From CAZWVI01 sp964637165 (GTDB taxonomy: Bacteria; Planctomycetota; UBA1135): a DNA stretch of 64,000 nucleotides. Below the pieces are notes generated by a model that saw only the letters and a program-made list of their open reading frames with translations, was not told the DNA's origin and did not search any database. Positions 62,193 to 64,000 of the stretch are shown here, one piece after another. The stretch spans positions 62,001 to 126,000 of the forward strand of contig CAZWVI010000005.1 in the NCBI GenBank assembly GCA_964637165.1, in the 5' to 3' direction. The translations under genes were made by a program, and so were the position numbers. Numbering within the stretch: the first letter of the stretch is position 1; the number at the start of each line of letters is the position of its first letter.

Positions 62193-62198
62193 AGATTA
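62193..62198 (-). promoter_or_regulatory. -10 hexamer for the acyltransferase gene (leaderless)
   Basis: TAATCT, 6-nt spacer AGGGCG, ATG at 62186 on the minus strand. It directly abuts the repeat arm at 62199. Confidence 0.62.
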
Positions 62199-62221
62199 TG
62201 ACCCAGCGGATGGGGTCAGCG
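62199..62221 (-). repeat. Single REP-like arm between HAF-protein and acyltransferase genes
   Basis: TGACCC, spacer, GGGGTCAGCG, the inverted form of the family core. It starts 3 bp from the stop of the HAF-repeat gene and its other edge touches the acyltransferase -10 hexamer. Confidence 0.72.
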
Positions 62222-62224
62222 TTC

Positions 62225-63610
62225 TTATGGCCTAAAAGTGAAGGCCAAGGGGTTGCTTGCCTGTCCAGCAAGTCCAGCCGGAAGGTTTATCGCTTGCACC
62301 GAAACACTTAGGCCAGCGGCACCGACCGGAGTGTAAAGCGCTCCAAAGTAAGCATGACCAAGCGCGTCCGAGTAGGTTACGCGTAATGGGTGGGGGTCGG
62401 CGATTTGCAGATCAACGCCGCCAATTACCGATGAGCCAACTTTGTGTCCCCAGTATGCAATAACTGTTGAGCTTGGGGCGGCACCCTCGACGCGCATCGT
62501 GTGTTGATGTCCATCGGCAACTGCTGCATCAAGTCCAGTTAGACGGAAAACTTGAGGGTGGGCAATCCATGAGCGGGTGTAGCCACCGGCGGTTTCGCCC
62601 CAACCGACAATTTGTCCAGCGTCGTTAATTGCTTTGGCATAGGTGAAAGTGTCAAAGTTGTTGGTGCCAGTTTCCAAGGAATTGAGGTCGTACATCTGGC
62701 CATTTTCAAAAATGAAAGCGTGCGCCCCTGCGCCGCCACCGATTGCCCAACCAGAATATCCAACAGCTACGCCAGCGTTATTGACATCTGCTGCCCAAGA
62801 GTTTGGGCCGCCAAGCGTGCCTAAATCATGAACACCGTTGTGATCCCACATTGCAGCATGCGTGTCACCGAGGGCAGTGAAAACCCAGCCAACCAAAACA
62901 CCTTTATCGTTAATAGCTTTTGCACCGGCACCAAATCCGAGGTCTGCGAGTTGGGTTATGACACCGTTTTCCCAAATGGCCGCGCGTTGAATGCCACCCG
63001 CATCGCGAGCACCCATTGCAATTTGCCCATTGTTATTAATGTCGTAAGCAGATGACCAATTACCGCCTAAAGTCGGCAGCTCAGTAATTTGTCCATCGTG
63101 CCAAATCGCGCCATGGTATTCGTGAATGTTATTGCTGACGTCAGCGCTCATAATCACTCCCACCATTACGCCAGAATCATTAATACCTTCAGGGCGACCA
63201 AAGGTAGACCAAATTCCAGCAAGTTGAGTTGTTGGGGTGTCTAACCAAAGGTCAGTTACAACCGGAAATAAACCGGGACTCATTGCACCGCTTAAATCGA
63301 CACCGTAGTCAACTAGGCCAGATGTTTGTTGTGAGTTGTTAGTTGCATAAGCAAAAGAATTATTTCCACCCAAAGTTGGGATTTCCTTTTCGGCTCCATC
63401 GTTCCATTGCCATGCGTGGAACTGTGACCCAAGTTGGAAAATGTGTTCGGAGTACCCAATTACATAGCCAGAGTCGTTAATGTCCATGGCGAAACTCTTG
63501 GAGCCACCAAACGACCCTAAATGGTCGACCTCATAGTCAACTTGGGCGAAGGATGGTGCGGCCAGCAAGCTAGCGGCCACTAAGCAGTTAAGGGCGTTCG
63601 GTAAATGCAT
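62225..63610 (-). CDS. Secreted HAF-repeat protein
   Basis: A 461-residue exported protein with a signal peptide (ALNCLVAASLLAAPSFAQ) and at least six HAF-type repeats of the form LPTLGGNWSSAYDINNNGQIA, LGTLGGPNSWAADVNNAGVAVG and INDAGQIVGWGE. These are presumed beta-propeller blades of extracellular proteins. The last ~105 residues (LTGLDAAVADGHQHTMRVEG through NPLAFTFRP) form a terminal beta domain almost repeated in the next gene and similar in layout to domains elsewhere in the window. TAGAAT lies 10 nt before the ATG. Function unknown, probably surface binding. Confidence 0.82.
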   Translation of the reverse strand: MHLPNALNCLVAASLLAAPSFAQVDYEVDHLGSFGGSKSFAMDINDSGYVIGYSEHIFQLGSQFHAWQWNDGAEKEIPTLGGNNSFAYATNNSQQTSGLVDYGVDLSGAMSPGLFPVVTDLWLDTPTTQLAGIWSTFGRPEGINDSGVMVGVIMSADVSNNIHEYHGAIWHDGQITELPTLGGNWSSAYDINNNGQIAMGARDAGGIQRAAIWENGVITQLADLGFGAGAKAINDKGVLVGWVFTALGDTHAAMWDHNGVHDLGTLGGPNSWAADVNNAGVAVGYSGWAIGGGAGAHAFIFENGQMYDLNSLETGTNNFDTFTYAKAINDAGQIVGWGETAGGYTRSWIAHPQVFRLTGLDAAVADGHQHTMRVEGAAPSSTVIAYWGHKVGSSVIGGVDLQIADPHPLRVTYSDALGHAYFGALYTPVGAAGLSVSVQAINLPAGLAGQASNPLAFTFRP

Positions 63611-63652
63611 CTTTCTATTTATTCTAGTGATTTATTGATTTCTGTCGAGGTA

Positions 63653-64000
63653 TTATGGCCGAAAACTGAAGCTGAGTGGATTGCTAGCACGACCATTCAT
63701 GCCAGCTGGAAGGTTGATAGCTTGAACTACAACTGAGTGGCCGGCGGCGGCGGTAGGTAGAAAAATGCCCCCTAAATAGGCGTGTCCTAGAGCGTCGGTG
63801 TAAGCTGCTCTTAACGGTCTAGGGTTTTTGATGAATAAGTCCACTCCACCAATTTGAGTTAGGTCGAAGTATTGACCCCAATATGCAATCACCGTGGAAT
63901 TTGCTTCAGCACCTTCAACGCGCAAAGTATGTTGTTGGCCATCTGCAACGGCTGCATCTAAGCCGGTAAGTCGCAATGTTTGTGGATCGGCGCGCCACCC
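63653..64000 (-). CDS. C-terminal part of a second HAF-protein paralogue (cut by window edge)
   Basis: The open frame runs through the window end (116 codons visible). It encodes a terminal domain closely matching that of the previous gene: LRLTGLDAAVADGQQHTLRVEG, STVIAYWGQYF, IGGVDLFIKNPRPLR, GHAYLGG and the ending NPLSFSFRP. It is therefore the 3' end of a tandem paralogue, on the same strand and 42 bp upstream of the complete copy. The N-terminal part and start lie outside the window. Confidence 0.8.
   Translation of the reverse strand, partial: GWRADPQTLRLTGLDAAVADGQQHTLRVEGAEANSTVIAYWGQYFDLTQIGGVDLFIKNPRPLRAAYTDALGHAYLGGIFLPTAAAGHSVVVQAINLPAGMNGRASNPLSFSFRP

Overview
The window reads as a densely coded bacterial chromosome segment, most likely from an uncultured member of the Planctomycetota. 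This is an inference from gene content: a sigma-factor gene abutting a Ser/Thr kinase with TPR repeats, secreted HEAT/vWA proteins, FG-GAP/ASPIC-UnbV proteins, a YdjY-like domain, HAF-repeat proteins, and many secreted proteins ending in a similar beta-rich C-terminal domain. I see no rRNA, tRNA, CRISPR array, transposase or phage gene. Several genes appear to be transcribed without a leader: a TANNNT hexamer lies exactly 6 nt before the start codon of seven genes on both strands.

Layout. 45-2435: a response regulator-groES-groEL operon (minus). 2495-4870: a secreted protein gene of unknown function between two directly oriented copies of a 175-bp repeat with inverted ends. 4863-8150: a zinc-ribbon protein, MgtC, a TPR protein, a matrixin-type metalloprotease and its coupled lipoprotein. 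8500-17041: a subtilase, a two-component system, RNase D, a Cys-rich peptide, a COG0523 GTPase and PriA. 17047-21700: two tandem HEAT+vWA proteins downstream of a BI-1 family membrane protein. 21735-28643: Na+/solute symporter, GH3 N-acetylglucosaminidase, isoaspartyl peptidase, ROK sugar kinase and M28 peptidase, which together look like salvage of amino sugars and peptides. 28670-32121: phosphoglycerate mutase coupled to a beta-helix protein with a CFI-box C-terminus. 32201-44130: YgfZ, NAD(P)HX dehydratase, a YdjY protein, inositol-phosphate synthase, QueA, two methyltransferases and a PLP decarboxylase. 44250-48736: sigma factor, Ser/Thr kinase and an MFS transporter. 48856-52537: a broken FG-GAP gene followed by its intact paralogue. 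52601-55119: DUF2249 protein, oxidase-like membrane protein, MIP18-type protein and CrcB. 55171-58177: release-factor-like protein, orphan HlyD-like protein and a hemolysin III homologue. 58241-62186: acyl-CoA synthetase, TetR regulator, HSDL2-like reductase and a lipid acyltransferase. 62225-64000: two tandem HAF-repeat proteins, the second cut by the window edge.

The most unusual signal is a dispersed REP/MITE-like family with the core GGACTCTGACCC-N(7-8)-GGGTCA. At least eight loci carry it, often as inward-facing pairs, and it lies at or inside the 3' end of genes, where it supplies stop codons and short C-terminal tails. One arm lies in frame inside queA without changing the protein's length.
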